Shown here in pieces: positions 37,098 through 45,658 of a DNA stretch of 64,000 nt. Within the stretch, counting starts at the first letter, position 1, and every line of letters begins with the position of its first letter. This stretch comes from Gemmiger sp. An120 (GTDB taxonomy: Bacteria; Bacillota; Clostridia; Oscillospirales; Ruminococcaceae): contig NZ_NFLN01000007.1 of the NCBI RefSeq assembly GCF_002160955.1, positions 1 through 64,000 of the forward strand, given 5' to 3'. Both the position numbers and the translations under genes were made by a program. The notes beneath the pieces are model-generated. The model searched no databases. It had not been told where the DNA came from and saw nothing but the letters and a program-made list of their open reading frames with translations.

Positions 37098-38125
37098 GTT
37101 GCGTCCTCCTGTAGATTACCGGCCATGCTCTGACCGAGTTTCAATGCAAAATAGTCCAGGCCGGGCATCAGCTTCTGGAACGGCATCCGGGCCGGGCCCA
37201 TAATGGCCAGCCCGCCCATCAGGCCGCCGCCTGCCAGATACCGTTTGCGGATCACCGACAGCCCCGGGATCGGATCGCTCAGATCCTCGCCCAGCAGCAC
37301 GTCGCCCCGCTGCCCGGCGGGGGCACACAGGCGGCAGGCGGTCTCTTCGTCGCCGAAGAGTTCCAGCACCCGGGCCAGATCGCCGCTCAGTTCGGGCCAT
37401 TCCAGCAGATGGGCGATGCCCTCCACATGGACCCGCGGCTTGGCGGCCTCCTCCAGCAGATCGGCCGCCGCCTGCACAACGCCCCACAGCTCCTTGCGGC
37501 GGGGGCCCAGGCTCATGGCCAGCTCGGCCAGCAGCGCTTCGGTCAGATCCGGCGGGGACACAAAGGTCAGGCTCCGGTTCAACAGACCGGCCAGCTGCAC
37601 CGCGTCGGTGCGGCTCAAACCGCCCTCCACCCGGGCCACCCGGGTACGGACGCCGCCCGCACCGGTCACGGCCAGCACAGCCGCCGAGTACCGGCCCACC
37701 TGCACCACCTCAAAGTGGGCGATGCACAGATCCGGCGCGGCGGGGGTGGTGGCTACCACCGTGAACCCGGCCCAGTCGCTCAGGGCCTTGGCCGCGCTCT
37801 GGGTCAGCTTGTCGGGCTCGTAATCCATCCCGGCGAACAGCCGGTCGATCTTACGTTTTTCAGCGGCAGGCAGCGCAGCGGGCGCATCCATATGATCCAG
37901 GTAGTACCGGTAGCCCTTGGCGCTGGGCACCCGCCCGGCGCTGGTGTGGGGCTGTTCCAGCAATCCCAGCTTGGTCAGCGCCGCCATCTCGTTGCGCAAG
38001 GTGGCGCTGGACACGGCGGAGTCAAAATACCGGCACAGCAGCCCGCTGCCCACCGGCTCGCCGTCTATCCCGTACAGGGTAACGACTGCCTGCAGCACCC
38101 GGCGCTTTCGGTCGTCCATTGCCAT
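37094..38125 (-). CDS. hrcA: Heat-inducible transcription repressor HrcA
   Basis: HrcA binds CIRCE elements and represses chaperone genes. The 343 aa protein has an N-terminal winged helix (VTLYGIDGEPVGSGLLCRYF, SSATLRNEMAALTKLGLLEQPHTSAGRVPS split over 35-65), and a C-terminal dimerisation/GAF-like part ending GGLMGGLAIMGPARMPFQKLMP. A GTG at 38134 is in frame; the ATG at 38125 is better spaced from GAGG. A CIRCE at 38151 lies just upstream, so it is autoregulated. A second CIRCE precedes clpB at 61452. Confidence 0.95.
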   Translation of the reverse strand: MAMDDRKRRVLQAVVTLYGIDGEPVGSGLLCRYFDSAVSSATLRNEMAALTKLGLLEQPHTSAGRVPSAKGYRYYLDHMDAPAALPAAEKRKIDRLFAGMDYEPDKLTQSAAKALSDWAGFTVVATTPAAPDLCIAHFEVVQVGRYSAAVLAVTGAGGVRTRVARVEGGLSRTDAVQLAGLLNRSLTFVSPPDLTEALLAELAMSLGPRRKELWGVVQAAADLLEEAAKPRVHVEGIAHLLEWPELSGDLARVLELFGDEETACRLCAPAGQRGDVLLGEDLSDPIPGLSVIRKRYLAGGGLMGGLAIMGPARMPFQKLMPGLDYFALKLGQSMAGNLQEDAT

Positions 38126-38150
38126 ATCCGCCACCTCGTTTCGTATTGAT

Positions 38151-38177
38151 TTAGCACTCTTTATCCCCGAGTGCTAA
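38151..38177 (-). promoter_or_regulatory. CIRCE operator of the hrcA operon
   Basis: A perfect TTAGCACTC-N9-GAGTGCTAA lies between the promoter and the hrcA ATG. Confidence 0.97.
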
Positions 38178-38181
38178 TCTT

Positions 38182-38209
38182 ATTCTACTCCAAAAGATGC
38201 CGCTGTCAA
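38182..38209 (-). promoter_or_regulatory. hrcA operon promoter
   Basis: TTGACA (38209-38204), 16 bp spacer and TAGAAT (38187-38182), abutting the CIRCE. The rest of the gap to 38389 is GC-rich with no gene seen. Confidence 0.85.
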
Positions 38210-38388
38210 GACCTCTTCGCAAAATTTTTTCAAGTTTAACAGTTTAGACACAAACCCGCCCCGGGCCGAGGTTTGCGGGGGCCGCCCGCCCCCGGCGCGG
38301 CGGCGCTGCCGGCGGGCGCGGGCAGGCTGCGGCGGGGCCTGTCTGCCAAAAACCCCCGTGACCGCAACAGGGCGGGCACGGGGGCGGA

Positions 38389-38907
38389 TCAGGGCTGTAA
38401 AAAGGGCAGGATGGCGGTGTATTCCTGCACCAGCCGGTCAAAGGGGGTGGCGCAGTTGGCGGCGCTGGGGCTGGGCAGCCGGTGGGCGGCCAGCCCGGTG
38501 CGGGGGTACTGGAACCGGCGGTAGAACCGGTCGGCCGCGGCGCCAGTGGTAAACACAGCCCGGATGGGCGCACCGGCCAGGATGGGTCCCAGATCGTTGG
38601 GTACCGGGTCCTGGATGGACGCGTCCGACGCGCCGGTGATGGTGCAGGAGGCCAGGGTGTCCCACAACGCGATGCGGTGGGCCAGCGCAAAGGCGCGGCG
38701 GGCTTCGGGGCCCTGGGGCACCGGCTGGTCAAAGAGGGCGGCCAGCACCGGCCAGAACCGGTTCTGGGGATGCATATAGTAGAATCCGGCCTGCCGGGAG
38801 GCGGGCGACGGCAGGGTGCCCAGAATAAGCACCCGGCTGTCCGCGTCCCAGACCGGGGCCAGCGGATGGGCTACCGGCCCGGCGGCGGCAGATGATCGGG
38901 CAGACAT
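38389..38907 (-). CDS. DNA-deoxyinosine glycosylase-like protein (UDG superfamily)
   Basis: A 172 aa protein of the uracil-DNA glycosylase fold. It has VLILGTLPSPASRQAGFYYMHPQNRFWPVL near the N-terminus (split over about 25-55), IALWDTLASCTITGASDASI, and a C-terminal RLPSPSAANC in the place of the active-site HPSP-type loop. This pattern fits the hypoxanthine/deoxyinosine glycosylase group. It would remove deaminated adenine from DNA. AAAGGAG lies 7 nt before the ATG at 38907. The assignment to substrate is by family resemblance. Confidence 0.8.
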   Translation of the reverse strand: MSARSSAAAGPVAHPLAPVWDADSRVLILGTLPSPASRQAGFYYMHPQNRFWPVLAALFDQPVPQGPEARRAFALAHRIALWDTLASCTITGASDASIQDPVPNDLGPILAGAPIRAVFTTGAAADRFYRRFQYPRTGLAAHRLPSPSAANCATPFDRLVQEYTAILPFLQP

Positions 38908-38981
38908 GGCATGGCTCCTTTCCGCGCGGAAAGCCTTCCGCACACTGCCAGCATACCACACCCCGGCGAAGCTGTACAGAG

Positions 38982-39166
38982 GGCCGGTCCGGGGGAGATG
39001 ACATCTCCCCCGGTCCCCCTGGAAATCGCGGGCCAAATCCTTGGCCCGCAAAGAAATACAGGAAGCATTCGTCCATAAGCCCGCCGTCCGGACAGATTTT
39101 TCCCGCGAGCCGGAGAATTCCGGCTCGCTGAATGGGGGGCTGGGGGACCGGTCCCCCAGATCGGCC
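38982..39166. repeat. Composite palindromic repeat (copy B, degenerate core)
   Basis: A 185 bp copy with ends GGCCGGTCCGGGGG and CCCCCAGATCGGCC, outer hairpins CCGGGGGAGATG/CATCTCCCCCGG and CTGGGGGACC/GGTCCCCCAG, and GGAAATC followed by GCGGGCCAA/TTGGCCCGC and GCGAGCCGGA/TCCGGCTCGC. The central GGCCGGTGCG hairpin of the other copies is missing or decayed. This copy lies between two minus-strand genes. Confidence 0.8.
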
Positions 39167-39175
39167 CCTGGTACC

Positions 39176-39718
39176 CTATTCCTCCAGCTGCCGGGCCAGG
39201 AAGGCGGCGGAGACCGCCACCACCCGCTCCACCTCCGGGCCGGGGCGGGCGTTCTTGTCGGCGCTGAGCACCGCCACCGCCCCGGCGATATCGCCGCCGC
39301 TCAGGATGGGGGCCACCGCCAGCAGATGCCGGTCGGCGCCCTGGCAGGGGAACAGGCAGTCCTCGGCCCGGCCGCTGTGCCGGTAGGGCGCCCGCTGTTC
39401 CATCAGCCGCTCCAGCGGCTGGGACACCGGCTTGTCCTGGTAATCCCGTTTTCCCGGCCCGGCGGCGGCCAGAACCCGTTCCCGGTCGCAGACCAGCGCC
39501 GTAGCCGACAGGCTTTTTGCCAGCACCTCGGCGTACAGCCCGGCGCAGTCGTTCAGTTCGCCCAGCGGCGAATACTTTTTAAAGATCACCTGGCCTTCCC
39601 CGCCCACATAGATCTCCAGCGGGTCTCCCTGGCGGATATGCTGGGTGCGGCGGATCTCTTTCGGGATCACCACCCGCCCCAGATCGTCGATACGGCGCAC
39701 GATGCCGGTTGCTTTCAT
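39176..39718 (-). CDS. spoVT: Stage V sporulation regulator SpoVT
   Basis: A 180 aa regulator with an N-terminal AbrB-type swapped-hairpin DNA-binding domain (MKATGIVRRIDDLGRVVIPKEIRRT) and a C-terminal GAF-like domain (about 55-178). This two-domain form and length are those of SpoVT, which tunes forespore transcription in spore-formers. It implies sporulation capacity in the lineage, though not that this strain sporulates. A TTG at 39724 is in frame; the ATG at 39718 is 9 nt from GGAGG. Confidence 0.93.
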   Translation of the reverse strand: MKATGIVRRIDDLGRVVIPKEIRRTQHIRQGDPLEIYVGGEGQVIFKKYSPLGELNDCAGLYAEVLAKSLSATALVCDRERVLAAAGPGKRDYQDKPVSQPLERLMEQRAPYRHSGRAEDCLFPCQGADRHLLAVAPILSGGDIAGAVAVLSADKNARPGPEVERVVAVSAAFLARQLEE

Positions 39719-39828
39719 AGCCAAACGCCTCCGTCTGCGCGCCCCGCCGGGACGGGGGCGCGGTGTGTTTTGGATTTAGTATCCTCTGCCCCGCCCCGGT
39801 TTATGCAGGCGGATTGCATCCCGGCAGC

Positions 39829-39869
39829 AAAAAACGCGCCGCCCGGCGGGAGATGCCGGGCGGCGCGCC
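39829..39869 (-). terminator. Terminator of the kinase/VWA/RCC1 locus
   Basis: The stem CGCGCCGCCCGGC/GCCGGGCGGCGCG is followed by TTTTTT on the minus strand, about 60 bp after the last gene of the locus. Confidence 0.88.
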
Positions 39870-39927
39870 TGTTTTGTATGATTCAGCGGTCCGGTTTTCC
39901 ACAAAAAGCAGATTCCCTGTGGAAAAC

Positions 39928-41289
39928 TCAGGCCAGCGGGGCGGGGGCCGTATCCCCGTCCGCCCAGTATTGCACCTCGCCGGTGCGCAGTTCCAGCACC
40001 ACGCCCTCGCCCTGGCGGTACAGGGTCTCCACCGGGCTGGCGGTGCTCACCGGGGCGCACTGCCCGCCCGCGGCCAGGTACAGGGTGCCCGCCGCATCGG
40101 TCAGCAGCAGGCCGCTTTCGCTCTGGGCCAGCTGCCGTACCGCAAAGTCCGGCTGCATCCGGCCGCTCTCCAGCGCCGTCCAGTCCTCCGGCTGTTCCAC
40201 GCTGTACCGGTTGCTGCCGATACCGCCGTCCGAAGCCAGCCAGACCGCGCCGCCGTCCGGCCCCAGGCCGAACCGCAGTACATCCTCCGCCACGCGGGTC
40301 CAGGTATAGGGATCGCCCGCGTTGCTGGTGTACAGCCCGCCGTCCGCCGACAGCAGCCAGACCGTTTCGCCGCTGCTCTCCAGCTGGATCACGGTGGCAA
40401 ACCGGCTTACCGGTTCCAGCTGTCCGCCGGTCTCGCTGCCGGACTGCCACAGGCTGCCGTCGGTGCGCAGCACCAGCAGATGGCCGGTGGTGCCCGCCGC
40501 CGCGGCCACGTCGCCGGTATCGGTCAGGCAGGTCCAGCCGGTGCGGGTGGTGCCGTCGGCGTAGGCAAGGCCCATCTGGCCCCAGCGGTTTTCACCGGCG
40601 GCCCACAGGTTGCCCGCCTCGTCCAGCGCCAGGCTGGTGCGGCCCGCGCACCAGACCCGCGCCGCCGTGCCGTTAAATCCGGCATCCGCCAGCGGCTGGG
40701 CCTCCGGCTGTTCCGGCGCGGCGGCCAGCGCCACGCCCAGCTGCCCCAGGCTGTTGGACCCGGCGCTGAGCACCTGGCCGTTTTTCAGCACCAGGCGCTG
40801 GTCGGTGCCCACGCCATAGGAATGGGGCTGGTCAAAATAGGCCGCCAGCACCTGTTGCAGCAGATCGTAGTATTCGTCCCGGTCGGTGGAATCGATCAGT
40901 TCCCGGATCAGCCGGATCACCCGTTCCCACTCGCCCGCGTCGGTGTAGATGTCGATCAGGGTGTCGCTGATCTCCTCATCGGGCACGGGGCCCTGGTTCA
41001 GATCCTCCAGCATCTGCCCGGCAAACTGGTATTCGCCGGTACCCGCGTAGGCCTTGGCCAGACCAATGTGGGCCTCCTTGCTGACGGGATCGGTGCGGAT
41101 GGCGTTGTTGAAGGCCAGGATGGCCGCGTTGTAGTTCATGTCGGTCAGGTACTGCTGCCCCAGGGACAGCTGCCGCGCCACACTGGCCGCGCCCCACAGG
41201 CTGTTTACCACCAGGTAGATCAGCAGCGCCGCCGCCAGGCAGAGCACCGGCAGCAGCAGCGGGCCTTTATTCCTGCGGAACCGTTCCAT
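39928..41289 (-). CDS. Membrane-anchored TPR and RCC1-like propeller protein
   Basis: A 453 aa protein with a signal anchor (about 11-32), TPR-like helices (about 38-140; LSLGQQYLTDMNYNAAILAFNNAIRTDP is one), and a C-terminal part of about 300 residues with repeats of the RCC1 type. These read LVLKNGQVLSAGSNSLGQLGV, LALDEAGNLWAAGENRWGQMG and LVLRTDGSLWQSGSETGGQL, ending VQYWADGD. It should sit outside the cell with the propeller as a binding platform. Its start lies inside the 3' end of the VWA gene (23 bp overlap), so the two are coupled. Ligand unknown. Confidence 0.75.
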   Translation of the reverse strand: MERFRRNKGPLLLPVLCLAAALLIYLVVNSLWGAASVARQLSLGQQYLTDMNYNAAILAFNNAIRTDPVSKEAHIGLAKAYAGTGEYQFAGQMLEDLNQGPVPDEEISDTLIDIYTDAGEWERVIRLIRELIDSTDRDEYYDLLQQVLAAYFDQPHSYGVGTDQRLVLKNGQVLSAGSNSLGQLGVALAAAPEQPEAQPLADAGFNGTAARVWCAGRTSLALDEAGNLWAAGENRWGQMGLAYADGTTRTGWTCLTDTGDVAAAAGTTGHLLVLRTDGSLWQSGSETGGQLEPVSRFATVIQLESSGETVWLLSADGGLYTSNAGDPYTWTRVAEDVLRFGLGPDGGAVWLASDGGIGSNRYSVEQPEDWTALESGRMQPDFAVRQLAQSESGLLLTDAAGTLYLAAGGQCAPVSTASPVETLYRQGEGVVLELRTGEVQYWADGDTAPAPLA

Positions 41290-44092
41290 CCGTCTCCCCT
41301 CCTTCCTCGGCCCCGGTCAGGAACCGTACATACTCAGCGGTGGCCTCCACCTGGAAATTCTGCGGCGTGCCGCCGGTCAGGGCGGGGGCGTTCCAGGTAT
41401 AGGCCTTGTCGCCGCTGTTCAGGTTCAGCATGCCGTACCCGGTCAGCACGCCGCTCTGGCCCAGATCCATGGTGCCGCCCGCGGCGTCGGCCGCCAGGAT
41501 GGCCGCCTCGTCCACCGGCAGGGTCAGGTTGCCCTGCACCGACAGGCTGAACGCGCTCTCCTGCCCCTCGGCCACCTCTTCAGTCAGCCAGGGATCCCGC
41601 AGCGCCAGCCGCCCGTCCCCGGTCAGCAGCGCCGTGGCGGACAGCCGCAGCCGTCCCAGCCGGAAGGAGCCGGTGTTCAGCCGGGCGCCCACCAGCAGCG
41701 CGTCGGGGTATTCCTGCACAAGCCCGTCGTCCCAGGTCAGGGTCAGGGTGTGGCCGCCCGCGGCCGGGGCGGCGGGCAGGGTCAGATCCACCGTGTAGGC
41801 ATCATTTTCCCGGGCAATAAAGTTCACGTCCTGCCCGCCCAGCTGTACGCCGGTCAGGTGTTCCGCGCCCAGCACCGGTTCCAGCCACAGGGTTATGGTC
41901 AGGGATCCGTCCTCCGCCAGCCGGGTGGCCATGTCGTCGGTGGTGACAAAATCCGGATCCAGTTCCCGCAGGCCGCGCCCGTCGGAGCCCTCGTCCTGCA
42001 GGGAGTACTCCACCCGCACGCTGGCCGAGCCCTCGCCGGTGGTCACGTAAACGTAGCGGCCCTCGGCGGTGTCGGTGTCGGCGGCGGTGTAGCGCAGCTG
42101 CACCCGGTTGCCGATCAGCCCCACCAGGCTGGCGTAGACGTTCTCCAGCTCCGAGGACGAATCCGCCCGGATGTACTGGCCGCCGGTGGCGTCGGCGATG
42201 GTCTGCAGCAGGTTGTCGTCCACCTGGCCGAAGCCGATGGTGTGCACCACGATGCCCTGGGCGGCCAGCTGCTGCACCACCCCCATGTCCAGGCTGCTCT
42301 GGCCGTCGGTCATGAGCAGCACGGTGCGGGCGCCGTCGGCCCGGCCCAGCACCGCCAGAGCCTGTTCCAGCCCGGCGGAGATGTTGGTGCCGCCATTGGC
42401 CACCAGTTCCCGGGCGGCCGCCTGCAGACGGGTGGGATCGGCGGACAGCTCCGACGCCACCCGCCCGGTATCCTCAAAGGTAACCAGCGAGGTGTAGGCC
42501 CCGTTCAGATCGCTCTGGGCAAACCGGATCAGGGCCTCCTGCAGGTTGGCCATGGGCTCGCCGCCCATGCTGCCGCTGCAGTCCACCACGCAGCACAGCT
42601 GGTTGGTCACGCCCTCGGCGTCCAGCATCTCCGCCTGCCAGTCCACCTCGGCGCGGGTGTCCTTCACCTGGCCCTGGCCGTCCACCAGCTGCTGCATGGC
42701 TTCGGCCCGGCCGCTGAGCAGCAGGGTCACCTGGGGGAATTCGCTCAGATCAATGCCGGAGGCATACAGATCCTTACCGTAGACCTTCTGGTCGCTGACG
42801 ATCCGGTCGGCAAAGCTCTGGGTCAGGCTGCCGGAGGCCAGGGCCACACTGTCGGAACCGCTGGACAGCAGCGCCACCATGGTGTCCCGGAACTGATCCG
42901 ACTCCACCCCCACCGCGTCGGAGCCGCCCTCATAGGCGCGGCGCACGGCGTTCAGCCCGTTGGTCAGGCTGCTGGAGGGGCTCAGGCGGCACTGCAGCGA
43001 ACCGGCCGCGCTCAGCAGCTGATCCACTGCCCGCTCGTAGTCCCGCATGGCATACTGCAGCCGGGCGCGCACGATCTCCGCCTCCAGGCTGTGGATGTCC
43101 GCGATGGAGCTCAGCGCCCGCCGGGCGTAGAGGTTGTCGCTCTCGGCCTGCAGTTCCTCCTGCCGGGCAAACAGCTGGGCCTTTTCGTCGGCCAGCCGCT
43201 CGCTCTCGGCTTCATCGGAGGCGCCTTCCAGCGCCAGATCCAGCTGGGCCTGCTGGGATTCCAGTTTTTCAATCTGCCCGGCCAGCTTTTCCCGCTCGGC
43301 CGTGGCGCTCTCGTCCGGCTCCTGCCCGTCGGCCGCAAAACAGGAGGCATCCAGATAGTCGCCGCTGTAGACGCTCTCAGCCACCGCGCTGGCCAGCAGC
43401 AGACGGTTGTCGGCGCTGGGGGCCAGCTGCACCAGCTGGGCCGCGCTCTCCACCGCCCAGCGATTGGAGCCGTTGTTCAGCGCCTGATCCACCTGCTGGC
43501 GCAGGCGCTCAGCCTCGGGCAGCTCCTGGTCATAGGCAGTGGGGTCCTCCGGATCGCCCAGCCAGACGCCGGTCTCGGCGGCAAACCGCCGGTCAGCCTG
43601 GGTACGGGCCGCACCGGTCAGGGCCGACTGCTCCCGCAGCAGGGCGGCGGCGGTACGCACCGCCTCATAGTCCCCGGCTGCCACGCCGGACACCATGCTG
43701 CACAGGTTTTTCTCGCTGTCGGTGCGGGCCAGGTTGTTCAGGGTATCCGCCCGCAGCCGGGCGATGGTATCGTTGCCCCGCAGCCGTTCCAGCAGCAGCT
43801 GGGCCGCGGTGGTCTCCAGATCCTGCCGGTCGGTTTTCAGCAGATACTGGGCCGCCTGTTCGGTCTGGCCCTGCTCCAGATAGCACAGGGCCAGGTAACT
43901 CCAGGTGCGTTCCTCCCGGGTCTGGTTCCACTGGCCCACGCCCAGCGCGCCGCCCAGCACCGCCAGCAGCACCCCGGCCACACAGAAGGACGCCATCCAC
44001 ACCCGGGACAGTTTTTTGCGCAGCAGCACACCGGCCGCCAGGCCTGCCACGCCCAGCACCAGAAAGCCGATGGCCATAATCCAGCCGGTCAT
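41267..44092 (-). CDS. Large VWA-domain membrane protein
   Basis: A 941 aa protein. Two N-terminal hydrophobic helices (about 5-24 and 34-54) are followed by helical TPR-like repeats (about 60-240), a coiled coil (about 260-335), a VWA domain (about 498-690) and a C-terminal beta-rich part. The VWA metal site is intact: DCSGS (about 504-508), Thr in NGGTNIS (about 569) and Asp in MTDGQS (about 596). The VWA domain suggests metal-dependent binding of a protein partner. The start is the ATG at 44092, 6 nt after AAGGAGG, overlapping the upstream stop by 4 bp. No close named family is known to me. Confidence 0.8.
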   Translation of the reverse strand: MTGWIMAIGFLVLGVAGLAAGVLLRKKLSRVWMASFCVAGVLLAVLGGALGVGQWNQTREERTWSYLALCYLEQGQTEQAAQYLLKTDRQDLETTAAQLLLERLRGNDTIARLRADTLNNLARTDSEKNLCSMVSGVAAGDYEAVRTAAALLREQSALTGAARTQADRRFAAETGVWLGDPEDPTAYDQELPEAERLRQQVDQALNNGSNRWAVESAAQLVQLAPSADNRLLLASAVAESVYSGDYLDASCFAADGQEPDESATAEREKLAGQIEKLESQQAQLDLALEGASDEAESERLADEKAQLFARQEELQAESDNLYARRALSSIADIHSLEAEIVRARLQYAMRDYERAVDQLLSAAGSLQCRLSPSSSLTNGLNAVRRAYEGGSDAVGVESDQFRDTMVALLSSGSDSVALASGSLTQSFADRIVSDQKVYGKDLYASGIDLSEFPQVTLLLSGRAEAMQQLVDGQGQVKDTRAEVDWQAEMLDAEGVTNQLCCVVDCSGSMGGEPMANLQEALIRFAQSDLNGAYTSLVTFEDTGRVASELSADPTRLQAAARELVANGGTNISAGLEQALAVLGRADGARTVLLMTDGQSSLDMGVVQQLAAQGIVVHTIGFGQVDDNLLQTIADATGGQYIRADSSSELENVYASLVGLIGNRVQLRYTAADTDTAEGRYVYVTTGEGSASVRVEYSLQDEGSDGRGLRELDPDFVTTDDMATRLAEDGSLTITLWLEPVLGAEHLTGVQLGGQDVNFIARENDAYTVDLTLPAAPAAGGHTLTLTWDDGLVQEYPDALLVGARLNTGSFRLGRLRLSATALLTGDGRLALRDPWLTEEVAEGQESAFSLSVQGNLTLPVDEAAILAADAAGGTMDLGQSGVLTGYGMLNLNSGDKAYTWNAPALTGGTPQNFQVEATAEYVRFLTGAEEGGETDGTVPQE

Positions 44093-44907
44093 ACCGCGCC
44101 TCCTTCCGGCGCCTGCGCGCCGCATTTTACGCAGAATTTCTGCCCCGCCTTAAGCGGCGCGCCGCACACGGCGCAGACCCGCGGCCCGGCCGTGGGCAGC
44201 TTTGCCGGGGCCGTCTCCGGCATCAGTTCCGTGGCCGCCGGCGCGGGCTTCTTCTCCCGCTTCGCCGCCGCTTCCGGCATCAGCACCGTAGCCGCGGGTT
44301 CGGGCTTCTCTTCCCGCTTTGCCGCCGCTTCCGGCATCAGCACCGTAGCCGCGGGTTCGGGCTTCTCTTCCCGCTTTGCCGCTGCCTCCGGCATCAGTTC
44401 AGTAGCCGCCGGGGCGGGTTTCTCCTCTGCCTTTGCCGCCTGGGCCATAGGCACGGTGGGGGCTGCCGGGGCAATCTTGCCCGCGGGGGCGATCTTGTCC
44501 GCCCCGCCCAGTTCCGCCGCGCTGGGGGCCAGCTTTTCCACCGGCTGAACCTTTTTGCCCTTGCGGGCCGGCTTTTTCTCCGGCACCGGGCGGGCCGGGG
44601 CGATCTTTTTGCCGGCGTTGCCGGGCATCAGTTCGGTAGCAGCCGCGGGGGCCACCTTGTCCTGCCGGGCGGCTTCTTTTGCCTTTTTACACCGCCGCAG
44701 CGCCAGCCGGATCAGCAGCCCGGCCGCCAGCACCACCGCCGCCGCCAGGGTATAGGGCCGGCTGACCGCCAGCACCTGCCCCAGGCCGGTGCCCATGCGG
44801 TAGGCGCCCAGCCCCCGCAGCAGCACCGCGGCCGCGATGGTATACGCCGCCAGCACCACCGTCAGGGCGATCAGCACCGGCAGGACCCATCCAAAACGTC
44901 GTTTCAT
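44089..44907 (-). CDS. Membrane protein with ATxLMP repeats and a C-terminal zinc ribbon
   Basis: A 272 aa protein. Two hydrophobic helices near the N-terminus (about 8-30 and 50-68) are followed by a basic stretch RRCKKAKEAARQDK. A long Pro/Ala/Lys/Glu-rich region then contains five copies of ATELMP or ATVLMP, four of them in near-identical 19-residue units (EEKPEPAATVLMPEAAAKR). A single zinc ribbon closes it: CAVCGAPLKAGQKFCVKCG. The repeats look like flexible docking or phospho-acceptor sites (inference). The stop overlaps the VWA gene by 4 bp. Start chosen at MKRRFG (44907), with AGGAG upstream. Confidence 0.7.
   Translation of the reverse strand: MKRRFGWVLPVLIALTVVLAAYTIAAAVLLRGLGAYRMGTGLGQVLAVSRPYTLAAAVVLAAGLLIRLALRRCKKAKEAARQDKVAPAAATELMPGNAGKKIAPARPVPEKKPARKGKKVQPVEKLAPSAAELGGADKIAPAGKIAPAAPTVPMAQAAKAEEKPAPAATELMPEAAAKREEKPEPAATVLMPEAAAKREEKPEPAATVLMPEAAAKREKKPAPAATELMPETAPAKLPTAGPRVCAVCGAPLKAGQKFCVKCGAQAPEGGAV
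44230..44420. repeat. 57 bp tandem repeats inside the zinc-ribbon gene
   Basis: Four tandem copies of a 57 bp unit encode the 19-residue ATxLMP repeats. The two central copies are nearly identical in DNA, pointing to recent expansion. Confidence 0.8.
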
Positions 44908-44940
44908 CCGCCTGCACACTCCTGTATCACAAAATCAAAC

Positions 44941-45160
44941 CGGGCGCAGGCCCGAAAGCCCGCGCCCGCCAGGCTGTCAAAAAATTTTGCCAGCCTGGCG
45001 GGTCGTTTTTGCTGCCGTTGCAGCAGCAAAAACGGAAATATGGCAAGTGGGAGAGGGCCCTGATGGTCCTCTCCCACACCCTCTCCCCTTTCGGTAAAAA
45101 AGGAGAGAACCTGTCGCTTCAGGCCGGACGCCGGTTCAACGCCCGCGCCCGTACCTTGCC
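44941..45160. repeat. Cluster of five hairpins between signalling-locus genes
   Basis: Back-to-back perfect or near-perfect stems: CGGGCGC/GCGCCCG (44941-44968), CGCCAGGCTG/CAGCCTGGCG (44967-45000), CGTTTTTGCTGC/GCAGCAAAAACG (45004-45034), GTGGGAGAGG/CCTCTCCCAC (45047-45077) and CTCTCC/GGAGAG (45081-45107). An outer GGCAAG/CTTGCC pair joins 45043 and 45155. There is no ORF in this gap of about 260 bp. Confidence 0.75.
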
Positions 45161-45165
45161 AAATC

Positions 45166-45618
45166 TTACAGCTTGGAGCCGCAGTTGCCGCAGAACGCCG
45201 CACCGGCTTCCAGTTCCGCGCCGCAGTTCGGGCAGACGGGGGTCTGCGCCAGGCGCTCCATCACGCTGCGGTCCATCTGGGCGCCGCAAGAGGGGCAGAA
45301 CTTGCTGGTGCGGGCTACCTCGGCGCCGCAGCCGGGGCAGATGTTCACGTTGCGCACCTCCAGCAGGGTAGCCTTGCTGGCTTCGATGCCGGCCTTGACC
45401 TGGGCCACCTCCTGCAGCAGGGCCTGGGCGTCCGCCGCGTCAACGGGCACCAGTTCCGGATGCTCCACCAGGAACTGGCCCAGCTGGCTGTGCAGCTCCC
45501 GCAGGCGCTGCTCCTGATTGGAGATCTCCATATTCAGGCGGGTGATCTCCGCCATCTCCTTGCTCTTGCTAACCGCGCTCTGGGCAAAACGGCCCACGCT
45601 CTCTTTCCAACCTGCCAT
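45166..45618 (-). CDS. Coiled-coil protein with two zinc ribbons
   Basis: A 150 aa soluble protein with a helical/coiled-coil N-terminal two thirds (about 5-90) and two C-terminal zinc ribbons: CPGCGAEVARTSKFCPSCG and CPNCGAELEAGAAFCGNCG. Zinc ribbons of this style are common in clostridial signalling and membrane-stress loci. It shares the ribbon type with the protein encoded at 44089. AAAGGAGG precedes the ATG. Function unknown; an adaptor is plausible from context. Confidence 0.8.
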   Translation of the reverse strand: MAGWKESVGRFAQSAVSKSKEMAEITRLNMEISNQEQRLRELHSQLGQFLVEHPELVPVDAADAQALLQEVAQVKAGIEASKATLLEVRNVNICPGCGAEVARTSKFCPSCGAQMDRSVMERLAQTPVCPNCGAELEAGAAFCGNCGSKL

Positions 45619-45658
45619 GTAGGGTTACCTCCTTTTTATGATGCCGTAAAACGGCGGT

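Noticed and set aside
44230-44420. Regular 57 bp repeats that might suggest a CRISPR-like array
   Set aside because: They are contiguous, without unique spacers, and stay in frame as protein repeats.
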